From NCBI GenBank assembly GCA_026008535.1, contig BRKX01000009.1, positions 34,609,001 through 34,673,000 on the forward strand: a DNA stretch of 64,000 nt, read 5' to 3'. The position numbers and the translations under genes were made by a program. Below are positions 1 through 11,429 of this stretch, in pieces. Within the stretch, counting starts at the first letter, position 1, and every line of letters begins with the position of its first letter. The notes beneath the pieces were generated by a model that ran no database searches, was not told the origin of the DNA, and saw only the letters and a list, made by a program, of their open reading frames with translations. This DNA is from Perilla frutescens (lineage: Eukaryota; Streptophyta; Magnoliopsida; Lamiales; Lamiaceae).

Positions 1-131
1 TATTCCCCAGGTATTTATCAATTTTTACCATATTGTTATTGATATTTGTATTATTTGATTTTTCACTCTTTTTCATTGTGAAATCTTTATATTCTAAAAT
101 AGTTATTTTCATTATACATTTCTATAGTGCA
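1..131. other. AT-rich flank left of first copia element
   Basis: AT-rich sequence with no coding signal. It ends at the attat target duplication of the copia element. Nothing else can be supported here. Confidence 0.6.
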
Positions 132-136
132 ATTAT

Positions 137-440
137 TGTTGAGTTGTAGAGCCTGAGAAGAAAACAGGAGCATATTATAAATAAGGCGTGCCCACGCCTT
201 ATCTGTTGGGCTGGTGGGCGAGAATTTAGAAGGCTCCTTTTAGGCCCATATTTATTTTAGGGTTTCCCTATTATAAATAATCTCTCATTGTAATTGTAAC
301 CCTAATCCAAAAATTGCATCTCTAGAGAATAACCTGACTTGGCAACACCCCAGAGTAGTCATATCCTGATGAACTGGGTAAATAATTTTTGTGTTCTTAT
401 TGCTTTTCAAGATTGATTACTTTCTGTCTAAATCGTAACA
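137..440 (+). repeat. 5' LTR of copia 1
   Basis: It starts TGTTGAG and ends GTAACA, and matches the split 3' LTR at 4409-4634 plus 8544-8613. The 3' copy lacks about 10 bp near its start, where TGT is joined directly to AGCCTGAG, probably by slippage between short direct repeats. It contains the sequence aaggcgtgcccacgcctt, a perfect inverted repeat, and a TATA-like box near 272. Confidence 0.88.
272..280 (+). promoter_or_regulatory. TATA-like box in copia 1 LTR
   Basis: The sequence tataaataa lies about 135 bp into the LTR, followed by a pyrimidine-rich start region. The same box occurs in the 3' copy near 4532. It is the expected place for the retrotransposon promoter, but start sites cannot be seen from sequence. 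Confidence 0.5.
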
Positions 441-480
441 ACTGTTATCAAGATCGTTAGGTTCATAGAGGGCATATACG

Positions 481-3400
481 ATGGGAGATGGGAAAACACC
501 AATTAAAAAGTTCGACATAAGAGATTTCGGGTTCTGGAAGATGCAAATAGAGGATTACCTATATGATAAAGGATTGTATTAGCCTCTGGGTAAGAAACCA
601 GAAACCATGGAGGAGGGTGAATGAAAGTTGCTGGACAGAAAGACGATGAGCGTGGTACGATTATCGTTATCCAGAAATGGTGTGCTCCATACAACCAAAG
701 CAAAAACTACTAAGGAGATGTTGGAGATGTCATCGGAGATGTAAGAGAAGCCATCAACAACGAACGAGGTTCATCTAATGAAATGTATTTTTAACTTAAA
801 GAGGTTAGAGAGTACGACGGTTGCTGATTATCTTAATGAGTTTAATCTGATCACAACTCAGTTGAGCTCTACTGAGATTGATTTTGATGATGAGGTTCGA
901 GCCTTAATTTTGTTGTCTTTCTTACCAAAGAGTTAGAGCGGGACAGTTACTGTTGTTAGTGCTTTAGCAGGGAAAAAAAGATGAAGTTTGACAAAGTAAG
1001 GAATCTGATTATTAGTGAAGAAATTCACGTGAGAGAATCAGGTATTGCTTCAGGGTTGGATTTGAGTACAGAAAACAGAGGCAGATCGAAAGAAAAATCA
1101 AAATTGAATTAGGACAGGTCGAAGTCAAGAGGCAAAAGCCAGTCAAAGGTAGATGAGAGTTCAATAAAGTGCTGGAATTGTGATAAGTTTGGTCACTACA
1201 AAAACCAGTGCACTGAACCGGAAAGAAAGCAAAAGGATCAGATGAACAAGAAGTCTGCAAATGCATCAACAGATGATGTTTCAGATGCATTAGTGTTGAG
1301 TGTGAGCAGTGCATTGGAGTCATGGGTTTTGGACTCTGGAGCATCATTTCATGCTTGCAGTAATGCTGAAGTAATGGAATGCTACACTTTTGGTGATTTT
1401 GAAGAGGTCTATCTTGCTGATGATGAGCCTCTGAAAATTGTAGGAAAGAGGAATGTTCGAATCACTACACCGAATGGATCTGTGCTGTAGTTGCATGATG
1501 TGAGACAACTAGATGATGAGGGATATATCATAACCTTTGGCTGCAACAATTGGAATATAACCAGAGGAGCTATGGTAGTGGCTTGAGGCAAGAAAGAGGC
1601 TACATTGTATATGACAACTAATACCAAAGATTGCATCGATGTTGCAGGAGCAAATAATAATGCAGATTTGTGGTATTGTCGACTTGGCCACATGAGTGAG
1701 AAAGGAATGAAAGAGCTATGTTCAAAGGGTAAGCTACCAGACCTCAAGACAGTTGATGTAGGTCTTTGTGAGGATTGTGTTTCTGAGAAACAGAAAAAGG
1801 TGAGTTTCTTAAAGCGTGGCAGAGACTTGAAGAAGCAGAAGCTAGAATTGGTACACAACGATTTATGGAGGCCAACACTAGTGAAGTCTCTTGGTGGTGC
1901 ATCCTACTACATGACCTTCATTGATGATTCCACAAGAAAGGTATAGAATTATTTTCTGAAAAATAAATCAGATGTTTTTTATTCTTTAGAAAATGAAAAA
2001 AGTCATTGTAGAAACTGAAACAGGTCTGAAAGTGAAGTGTTTGAGATCTGATAATGGTGGTGAGTATGAGCTCAAGGAGTTCAAGGAATACTGTGCTGTA
2101 AATGGTATTCAAATGGAAAAGACCTTGAGAGGAACTCCTCAGCAGAACGGTGTTGCAGAACGAATGAACAGAACACTAAATGAACGTGCTAGATGTATGA
2201 GGTTAAGGTGCAGGTTGCCACAAATGTTTTGGGCAGATGCAATTAACATTGCTGCATTCTTAATCAACAAAAGGTCCATTGATTCCTTTGGAAAATGGCA
2301 TACCTGAAGAGGCTAGGAGTGGTAAGGAGGTAAACCTATCATTTCTTCGAGTATTTGGTTATGTTGCTTATGTTGATATTGATGCTATTGCTAGAAGTAA
2401 GTTGGATACAAAGTCTGTGAGATGTACGTTCATTAGTTATAGTGGTGATGAATTTAGTTATAGATTTTGGAATGACCAAAATCAGAAGATAATTCGTAGT
2501 CGAGATGTCATATTCAATGAACGGGTTTTGTACAAGGACAATTGGGTGCACCAAATTCCAACACCGCTGAAACCCATGTGATTAAGTTAGATATCTTGAA
2601 CTCGAGTGGGAGCAAACATGTTCAAGATGAACATGTGGTTGTTGAGGAAGAACCAATGACACCGCCAAGTATACCACAATTAGTATTTCCTCGGCAGAGA
2701 CCTATTAGAGAGTGTAGAGCACCAGAAAGGTATTCACCCTCTAATTATTATCTTTTACTAACTGATGGTGGTGAACCTGAAAGCTATGCAGAAGCTAGTC
2801 AGGCAGAGGATGCAAGCAAGTGGAGGCTTGCAATGGATGATGAGATGGATTCTTTGAAGTCCAATGAAACTTAGGATCTGGTTGAACTCCCAAAAGGAAA
2901 GAAGACATTGCACAATAAGTAGGTCTACAGAATTAAGGAAGAGGCCGATAGAAGTAAGCGATACAAGGCAAGGTTGGTTGTGAAAGGCTTTTAACAAATG
3001 GATGGTATTGATTATACAGATGCTTTTACTCATGTTGTGAAACTAACCACTATTTGATTGGTTTTGAGTATGGTTGCTGCAGAGAACTTGTTATTGCAGT
3101 AAATGGATGTAAAAACAGCCTTTCTTCATGGTGATTTATTGGAAGACATATACATGAAGCAACCAGAATGATACTTGTCGGAAGATAGAAGCGAGCTAGT
3201 GTGTAAGCTGAAGAATAGCTTGTATGCATTGAATCAAGCTCCGAACAGTGGTACATGAAGTTTGATGGGTTCATGCATGAGATTGACTTTGTCAGATGCA
3301 ACGCTGACCATTGTTGTTACTACAAGAGGTTCCAGAATAGCTACATCATCTTGTTATTATATGTTGATGACATGTTGCTTGCAGGCTCTAGTGCAATAGA

Positions 3401-4376
3401 GATGAACAAGTTGAAGTAGTTATCTGAATGGTTTTCCATGAAAGAACTTGGAGAGGCAAAGTAAATTTTGGGTATGCCGGATTAATCAAGATAAGGTGGC
3501 AGGAAAGTTGTATCTTTCACAGGCAGATTACATTGAGAAGATCCTGTAGATGTTTAATATGCAGGATGCTAAGCCTGTGAGTATCCCATTGGGTAGCCAG
3601 TTCATGCTATCCATGAAAGAGTCGCCTAGCAGTATGTAGGAGCGTGTCTAAATGCAGAAAATTCCCTATGCTTCAGCAATTCATAGCATCATGTATGTAA
3701 TGGTGTGTACTAGACCAGATATTGCACATGCGGTGGGAATAGTTAGCTGGTTTATGAGCAATTGGGGTAAACAACATTGGGAAGCACTGAAGTGGATCCT
3801 TAGGTACTTGCGAGGTACCACATAGAGTGGTTTAGATTTGAGGGCAAACATATGGAGTTGGCAGGTTATGTTGATACAGATCTAGTATCAAGTGATCTTG
3901 ATAGGAGGAGGAGTACCACCAGGTATGTTTTTACTTTGGGTGGCACGGCAATTTCTTGGGCTTCAAAGTTGCAGAAGATTGTAGCTTTGTCTACTACATA
4001 AGGTGAGTATGTAGCAGTGACAGAGGCTAGCAAAGAGATGGAATGGTTGCAGAATTTCTTATGTGAACTTGGGAAAGAGCGGAAAGATAGTATTCTCTAC
4101 AGTAATAGTCGGAGTGCTATTTTATTAACAAAAGATCCAGCATTTCACTCGAGAACAAAGCACATTGAGTTGAAGTATCACTACATACGTCATCTTTTAG
4201 AGAAGAAGATCTTGCAGCTAGTGAAGATTCTGGGAAGTGAGAATCCTGCTGACAAGTTGACTAAGGTTGTGACCTTAGAGAAGTTAAAGCTATGCGTGTG
4301 GCTTCCACTTGCCTTAGAACTTGAAGATGAAGGCTTAGTGCTGCCGCGCAGTTATGGGTTAAAGTTAAGAAGATAA
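481..4376 (+). pseudogene. Copia 1 gag-pol polyprotein remnant
   Basis: A decayed copia polyprotein. Translation starts at the ATG at 481 (MGDGKTPIKKFDIRDFGFW). A CX2CX4HX4C zinc knuckle (CWNCDKFGHYKNQC) lies near 1170, the aspartic protease motif LDSGAS near 1330, the GAG-pre-integrase motif LWYCRLGH near 1665, integrase with RSDNGGEY near 2045 and GTPQQNGVAERMNR near 2132, reverse transcriptase with LLYVDDMLLAG near 3355, and RNase H to 4376. In-frame stops occur throughout (for example after the first 35 codons), and the frame changes several times, notably around 2280, 2560 and 3000-3950. The polyprotein would have packaged, cleaved, copied and integrated the element RNA. No full-length product is possible now. 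Confidence 0.88.
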
Positions 4377-4408
4377 TTACATTTGAGATCAGTCTCTAGG
4401 TGGGAGAT

Positions 4409-4634
4409 TGTAGCCTGAGAAGAAAACATGAGCATATTACAAATAAGGCGTGCCCACGCCTTATCTGTTGGGCTAGTGGGCGAGAATTTAGAAGGCCCCC
4501 TTGTAGGCCCATATTTATTTTAGAGTTTCCCTATTATAAATAGTCTCTCATTTTAATTGTAACTCTAATCCAAAAATTACATCTCCAGAGAATAACCTGG
4601 CTTGGCAGCGCCTCCAGAGTAGTAACATCCTGAA
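4409..4634 (+). repeat. 3' LTR of copia 1, left part
   Basis: Preceded by a polypurine tract (aggtgggaga). It matches 5' LTR positions up to the hAT insertion point. The last 8 bases, atcctgaa, form the left copy of the hAT target duplication. Confidence 0.85.
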
Positions 4635-7600
4635 CTTAGTTTGAAAAGGCGTGCTTAGGCGCACAAAAAAAGTGAAGCACCAGTTTCGTGCTTTTTTTTC
4701 CTACCAGGTGTGGCTCCTACAAGAAGCCCGCCCAGGCGCGCGGAAGTGCGGAGGCGGAAAAGCGCACCCGAGGTGCCCTAACCCTAATTTTTTTTAATTT
4801 TAAGAGTGTTAAATTAAAAATTAGATAGAAACGGGTCTATTCTTCTCTCCTCACGGCTCAATCGCTCTACACCCTCTCTCCTCCACAATCTATTACCCGC
4901 CACGCCAAGCTCCGCCGTGACCCCTCTGCTCGCGTCGCCTTCAACTCCTCAAGGCTCAGCCCGCTCAACTGCTCAAGGTCATTTTTTGTTGTAGTTTTGA
5001 CTTTGTAGACTGTCAATTTTGTATGTTGTTGACTGTTGTATCTATCATGTATGTAAACTGAATATTTTATGGAATATGGAGTAAATGAGTAATGTTGTAC
5101 TTGCTGTAAATTTTATGGAATATGTAGACAGTTGTAGTCTGTAAAAATGTAAAAATATTTGTGGTTTATTATTGCTGATTTGCTGGAATTGCTGCTGTTG
5201 TTTGTGGACTTGTAGAAATCAGAAAATATATGAGATATGAGTTTTGGGTAGCAGCTGTTGTTTGCTGGAATTACTGCTGTTATTATATATCATATGTTTA
5301 AAAATTAAAACTTACAATTTCAGCTACTATATATTACTAGTTGATAATTGGCTAATTTCTATTTCAATTTTCAATGAATGAGTTTTGGGCAGCAGGCAGC
5401 TCGCAACTGCATTAAATGACTTTAATTAATTAATCAATTTTCAAATGGTATTTAAATTTTCAAGTTTCAGTTGTGTTACTTATGTATTTTTGGTGTTAAT
5501 GTTAATTGTTAAGTGTTAAGTTATTAAGCCATAATTGTTGGTTGTACTTGAGTTAGAGTACTTGACTACTTGTATATGAATTATGAATGCAGCGTTTTAT
5601 TAATATCAAATGGCTTCTGATGGTTCAAACATGGCATCAACCGATAATAGTGGTGATTCAACTCGAAAATATGGTACACCGGTTCCTAATAATAAGGTGC
5701 ACTGGACATGTTCATTCTGTAATAGAGTGTTGAAAGGAGGGGCACATCGGATGAAACAACACTTGGTGAGAGGTTTTCGACCTTGCACAATATGTTCTAA
5801 GTGTCCCGAGCATGTTAGAGTGGAAATGAAAAATTATATGATGATGAAAGCCGAAGCTAAAAAGAAGAGTGAGATGATGCCTCAATCTCAACATCATCCT
5901 ATTGACGATGATGAAGTTATGGAGACATTAGGTAGCTCCAGTAAGCCCAAATTAGTCCCTCCAATGAAAAAGATGAAAGGTCCTCTAGATGTGATGTTTG
6001 ATTCTAATCCACGACCACAATCCGGCTCTAAAAATGAAAGGAAAACTATATTTGATGCATGCGACAAGGCTTGACAAGATAACAAACTTCTTTTATGATA
6101 ATGGGATTCCATTCAATGTCACTACCACGGATTCTTACAAGGAGATGATTGAAGAGATCAAAATATATGGTCCCGGATTAGTTCCGCCATCTATGTATGA
6201 GCTTAGAGTTCCTCTTCTTCTCAAGAAGAAAATAGATCATATTAATCTTCTAATGTTAGAGTACAAGAAAGAATGAGCAATAAAGGGTTGTTCCATTTTA
6301 TCCGATGGATGGCGTGATTCGGTTGTCAATTAATAAATTGTGAACTTTCTCGTTAACTCTCCAAAGGGTTCGGTGTTCCTCAGATCAGTTAACATTTCTA
6401 ACATTATGAAAGATGCCTACACTTTGGTAAAAATGTTTAATGACATTATTGAGGAAGTTGGAGAATCAAATGTTGTTCAAGTGGTGACTGATAATGCATC
6501 CAACTATGTGAAAGCGAGTAAGAAATTATATTCTTTTTCGTTATTTTCTTATTCGTTATTTTCTTATTTATATAATAGACTAATTTTATTTTCATTTCTT
6601 TGTTAGGAAAAATTCTTATGACTGAAAGACAACATCATTATTGGACTCCATGCGCTGCACATTGTTTGGACTTGATGTTAGAGGATATTGAAAAACTTCC
6701 GAGAATCAAGAATGCCCTAAAAAGTGCATCTTCATGAATGGTTATATCTATAACCATGTATATCTTGTAAACATGATGAGGAGATTTACAAGCCAAAGAA
6801 ATTTGCATCAGCCAGCAGTCATAAGATTGCTACTTCTTTTATTACTCTTGCTCAATATCACAGGCAAAAGAACAACTTGAGGAAGATGGTCACTTCTGAA
6901 GAATGGAGTAGTTCGAAGTGGCTAAAGGATGTGGGAGAAACGAAGATAGCAACTTATATCTTACCAAATACTTTTTGGAGGAATGTTTTGTATGCTTTGA
7001 AGTTGGTGGGTCCTCTCGTCAAAGTACTTCGAATGGTTGATGCCGAAAGGAAGCCGACTATGGGGTATATCTATGAAGCCATGGATAGAGCCAAAGAAGC
7101 TATTACTAAGATGTTTAACATGAATGAAGAACATTACAAAGAAGCATTCAAGTTCATTGATAGGAGGTGGGAATGTCAACTTCATCAACCATTGCATGCG
7201 GTCGAATATTTCTTAAATCCGGAGTTTTATTATGCAAATCCTGAGCAAGTTAGTTGTGTAGAAGTTGAGAAAGGCTTGTATGATTGCATCGAAAGGTTGA
7301 ATCCTGATCTTGAGACTCAAGACAAGATCATATTTGAGTTAGATGCCTACAAGAATGCAAGTGATCTATTTGGCAATGCAATGGCAATAAGACATAGAAA
7401 GGTCAAATCACCAGGTAATATTTTATATTCTAAATTTCATAACTTATTTTGAAATTATCAATATTTTATATTCTAAAATTTTAAATTGTTAAACACTAAC
7501 AGCGGATTGGTGCTCTTGTTATCGATCTTCAAGTCCCACACTCAAATCATTTGCCATAAAGTACTAAGCCTTACTTGTACTGCTACTGAATGTGAGAGGA

Positions 7601-8535
7601 ATTGGGTTGTCTTCCAACATGTAAGTTAAGATTCACTTTATTTTAATTTGAAATTTTGAATATATAATTAGTTATTTTAACTTAATTTATAATATTATTT
7701 TATAGCTTCATACTAAGAAGAGGAATTAATTAGCGTAAACTCGGCTAAACGACTTGGTTTATGCGAAGTATAATTGAACTTTGCAACGCCGATACGAGAG
7801 GAAAGACACCATAGATCCTATTCTATTGGATGAGATTGATGAGAGAAATGAATGGTTAATTGGGAAGATGAATGAGGACAATTCTAATGAGGTGGAGGAT
7901 CTTGTATTTGATAATGATGACTTGATGTGGAATGTGGTTAGTAGAGCCATGGGAGTCAATGAGCCTGCTTATGGTACTAGAGGAGCATCGAAGACAACAA
8001 AGACAATAACGTCATCATCTAAAGTTGATAAAATAAAATGTATTATATCAAATTCAAGAAAACTCATTGATGAAATTGAGGATGATGATGTGCTTGAGGA
8101 CTTTGGAGCAGAAATGGAGATGGAGGAGGAGGAGGAGGAGGAGGACATTGGTGAAGACAAAGATGATAAAGGAGATGGAGATGATGAATTTTATGATGAA
8201 GATTATTAGTTGATTACTTGATTTGCTCTTGCTCAATGCTCGTACATTAAGACTCAATGCTCGTACATTAAGACTTTGAATTTATTTTCTGTGAATTTTA
8301 AGACTTTTATATGTTGCATTGCATGATTAATTGTTGCATTTCTGTGATTATTTGTTAATTTATAAGTGATATGATATTATTTTGGGTAGAGAATATAGTC
8401 TAGGTAAACATATTAGACTTTTTTTAGTTTTGGTGCGCTTCGCCTACGAAAAGCTCGCTCCCCGCCTGCGCTTTTGCGCCTGGGCTCCGGGGCTAGTTTT
8501 GCATCTCGGTGCGCCTCACGCTTTATTAAACTAAG
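4635..8535 (+). mobile_element. hAT-1, Ac-like DNA transposon inserted in copia 1 3' LTR
   Basis: A 3.9-kb hAT-superfamily transposon. The ends form a short imperfect terminal inverted repeat: the left end is cttagtttgaaaaggcgtg and the right end reads cttagtttaataaagcgtg on the minus strand. The flanking 8 bp, atcctgaa (4627-4634) and atcccgac (8536-8543), are a diverged 8-bp target duplication. Removing the element restores LTR continuity. Subterminal regions are rich in GCGC/AGGCGC motifs. Inside lie a 5' untranslated exon, an intron (donor about 4977, acceptor about 5592) and a BED/hAT transposase in broken frames. Confidence 0.88.
5610..8209 (+). pseudogene. hAT transposase remnant (BED zinc finger, DUF659, hAT dimerisation)
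   Basis: The start ATG at 5610 follows a likely 5'-UTR intron. The N-terminal 155 residues carry a BED-type zinc finger (WTCSFCNRVL then HRMKQHL), a DNA-binding domain of hAT transposases. The frame shifts near 6060 into a region with IPFNV and GCSILSDGW, typical of the DUF659 catalytic half. Further segments cover 6340-6530 (VVQVVTDNASNYV), 6600-6760 (PCAAHCLDLMLEDI), 6877-7440, and 7510-7620 with the dimerisation signature ECERNWVVFQH. The C-terminal part, 7781-8209, ends in a strongly acidic tail. Stops or frameshifts separate these blocks, and some gaps with gt/ag borders may be introns. The enzyme would have excised and reinserted the element but is now inactive. Confidence 0.85.
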
Positions 8536-8613
8536 ATCCCGACGAACTAAGTAAATAATTTTTGTGTTCTTATTTCTTTTCAAGATTGATTACTTTCTGT
8601 CTAAATCGTAACA
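8536..8613 (+). repeat. 3' LTR of copia 1, right part
   Basis: Bases 8544-8613 continue the LTR after the hAT insertion and match 5' LTR 371-440. The first 8 bases are the right copy of the hAT target duplication. The LTR ends GTAACA, followed by attat, the copia target duplication. Confidence 0.85.
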
Positions 8614-8618
8614 ATTAT

Positions 8619-9631
8619 AGTGTATAGAAGATTTAGTCGAGTTTCAAATACATGTGTGTCATACAATTATAAAAACTTTGTATGTAGTTCACAACGTACG
8701 TTTTGTTTGCTAAATGCTAATTGCCTTATAGTTTTTGTGTTTATGTCATTTAGTTCTCAACATGTCATAAAAAAGGAATACTGACATTTAATATCAAATT
8801 ATATTATAAAAACTTAAAATTTATAGAGGTAATGCATTCAATCTATACAGAAAATGAAAATATTAAATTTTCTTTTGCTTTAGAAAATTTGTAAATAACA
8901 AAAATGCATCAATAATAGAAAGAATACTAAAAAAATTAGATTTTCATTAAAAAAATATCTATTTAAGAAAAGATAATATGATCATTTTCATTTTTATAGA
9001 GATAATGTATTTAATATACATATAAAAAGAAAATATTAAATTTAGTTTCCTTCTGAATATCTGAAAAGAAAAAAGTAACAAAAATACTCTATAAATAATA
9101 AAAATAACAAAAATACTCCACAAATAAGAAAAATAACAAAAATAATCCAAAAAATAAATTTTCTTTCAAAACATCTTAACTCTTTTAGAAAAGTTGTATA
9201 TAACCATTTTTATTTTTACAAAGATATTATATTTACCCTACACAGAAAATGAAAACAACAAATTTAGTTTTCCTTCTGGATATCTAAAAGTAATAAAATT
9301 AACAAAAATACTCCATAAATATTAAAAATAATAAAAATAGTCCATAAAAAATAGATTTTCCTATAAAATAATATTTGAACTCTTTTAAAAAAGATGTATA
9401 TAACCATTTTAAATTTTATAGAGATGACGCATTCAGATTTCAATCTACACGAAAAATAATTTGAGTTTGGAAAACAAACATGAAAACTAACCTGCCTATT
9501 AGTATTAGGACGACAGGACCCTTTGTTCACCAACTTGCACACGCATCAAATTATTGTATCTGCCAACTTGCACACACATCAAATTCGAATTGTAAGAGAT
9601 CCTTTTTGTAAAAAGAAAAGAAAAATATTTA
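8619..9631. other. AT-rich spacer between copia 1 and the Tat element
   Basis: About 1 kb of very AT-rich DNA with no supported gene. Short open frames on the minus strand reflect base composition. It contains the diverged tandem repeat described separately and a short direct repeat of a segment with caacttgcacac near 9530-9580. Confidence 0.6.
8813..9470. repeat. Four diverged tandem copies, period about 175-220 bp
   Basis: A module containing tttatagagataatgcattc, then acagaaaatgaaaatat and aaatttagttttcctt, recurs beginning near 8819, 8993, 9212 and 9413. Spacers between copies carry aacaaaaatactccataaa. The copies differ by many substitutions and indels, so the array is old. No protein coding is associated. 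Confidence 0.65.
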
Positions 9632-9636
9632 CGAAC

Positions 9637-9991
9637 TGTAGAGGTCAAAAACTCTACAATTGATCATTCTTCAAGTCCGGACTCTGGCAATCTACAAGAT
9701 AAAGAAAACACACGTTAAGCTGAAGGACCGTCGGGGGTTGACGATTAAATGGACTCCGACGCTCAAGTCAGAATCGAATTTAGTGAAAATAATGATAATA
9801 CGAAATCGAGCGAAAATAATAAATAGGGATTGAAGAGCTCAATTTTGTCGTTGTAGAACGTTATGAGTATGTCGAGTGATAGATCGTATGAAGATGGATT
9901 ATATGAAGATCGTTCGGGAATGGATGTTATACGTGTGATCGCTTATATTTTTTCTCCCATTATTATGAAGGAAGCGTATATATCGAGGATT
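9637..9991 (-). repeat. 3' LTR of Tat element, outer part
   Basis: Matches 45071-45425 of the other LTR. The LTR begins on the plus strand with TGTAGAGGTC after the duplication cgaac. It is cut at about 9991 by the gag-only LTR element, immediately beside the TATA-like sequence tatatat (minus-strand promoter). Confidence 0.85.
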
Positions 9992-11328
9992 TGATTGGGC
10001 TATATTTACATACATATTTTGGGCCATTTTTGGTATTGTTTTGATATGTTAATTGCCTCACGATCGTGTTTTGTGGAAGAAAATGTGTTTTGGAAATGAT
10101 TTCAGGTGATTAACACATATATGAAGGAATTGGCCAAGATTGTGGAGAGTCTGGAAAGCACGTCGTATGGGCATACTGCCTGGAAGCCAGACCGTATGGG
10201 CATACTGCCTGAGTGGGGTACCGAGATGACAGATTCTGGGCCTGAGCGCGAAGAGTTTGGGCCTGAGCGCGAATTTTACTTAAGCCCACGACCTGGACGC
10301 GGAATTGAGAGTCCCACCACCTCTAGAAGTCTTTGTTTTGGCAATTACCTAGTTTAGATAGATTAGGATGTTAATTTCCATGTTGGATACTATTTTAATT
10401 AAGGATATTAAGATAGATTAGGATTTAGCCAATTATATATTCCAGATTAACGCAGACCAGAGAGACGAGAGAGTGCAGATTTTATTCTCATTCTTTTATT
10501 TCATTCTTTTCATCGTGTACTGTTCCAACAATATTTCAATGAATTCGAGCTAGACTCGTTCTTATTCCGGTGAAGATTAACGAAGCCCTAGTGTAATTAT
10601 ACTGTGAGATCTAATTGTTCTTTTTATTTTGATTAATTTCATGTATCTGTTATTCTCTGTAATTCGAGTCGTTAATTGTTTCGATATTGCTAAGTAGGTG
10701 CACATATTTAGTAATTCGGAATTAATTAGTAGCCAATTAAACCGGCCATCCGTAATTGTGGTTTAAGTTTAATTAGTGGTAAAACGGTTCTTCAGAACTA
10801 GGGGAATAAAAGTCTTAATTCAACGGTCCTGTGTCAGAGTCTGTTGGTTTTAAATCGGGTTTCTCTAGTATTTAATGCTGTCGGCTCATTAAATCTATAG
10901 AGTGTCTCTTACGGGTGTCAGTCGATTAGGGAAATAATTGGTGAAGTGTCTTCCTGATTATCGAGAAACTAAGGAGAAATTAGGCTGCGTCAGTAAGTGT
11001 CTTTGGTGGCTATAACTGGTTTGCATGTGTTAATTGGAATTATCTTTACGTCGAGGATCGGTATAATTAAGCTAGGGTGGAGTTAATTGGAATCCGGAAT
11101 ACCTTTTATAATCTGTTAATCGTTAAATCTTTGTTTTTATTATTTATTTTCATTCTTTACTTTACAACAACAAGTTTCGTTTGGAAAGTGTGATTTCTGG
11201 AGATTGTAAATATAGAGTAATTCTCGCCGGTCCCTTAGGAGACGATCTCGCTCATCGCTGTACTCTGCAGTAAGGGCTTACCGACTGGTTTGTCGGGACA
11301 TTTATTTTTGGTGAAAAAAGACGCACTA
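9992..11328 (+). repeat. 5' LTR of gag-only element
   Basis: Starts TGATTGGGCTATATTTAC and ends GACGCACTA. About 1.34 kb, matching 14935-16401 apart from point changes and a 130-bp duplication in the other copy. It carries two copies of the GTATGGGCATAC motif at 10165 and 10194. An 83-codon open frame at 10106-10357 recurs in both LTRs but has no independent support as a gene. Confidence 0.87.
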
Positions 11329-11333
11329 AATTT

Positions 11334-11351
11334 TGGCGCCGTTGTCGGGGA
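11334..11351 (+). other. Primer-binding site (tRNA-Asp type)
   Basis: The sequence tggcgccgttgtcgggga lies 5 bp after the LTR. It is the primer site commonly seen in Athila-type plant elements, complementary to the 3' end of tRNA-Asp, where minus-strand DNA synthesis starts. Confidence 0.8.
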
Positions 11352-11429
11352 TCGGTTTTTAAGCAGTAATTATTCTTATATTTTCAGTTTGTATTTTTTT
11401 TTCTTTATTTTATTTTGTTCGAGGGAAAC

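Larger units (their letters stand above)
137..8613 (+). mobile_element. Copia LTR retrotransposon 1 (degenerate, host of hAT-1)
   Basis: Ty1/copia element bounded by a perfect 5-bp target duplication attat (132-136 and 8614-8618). The 5' LTR is 137-440. The 3' LTR begins at 4409 and is split by a hAT transposon, resuming at 8544. Without that insertion the element is about 4.6 kb. The domain order gag, zinc knuckle, protease, integrase, reverse transcriptase, RNase H is that of copia elements, and the short LTRs and protein style resemble the Tork/TNT1 group (inference). Many stops and frameshifts show that it is old and inactive. Confidence 0.9.

Noticed and set aside
10106..10357. Identical 83-codon open frames in both LTRs of the gag-only element (10106-10357 and 15049-15300)
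   Set aside because: Their similarity follows from LTR identity, and the peptide has no recognised domain. The interesting part is the DNA motif, reported separately.
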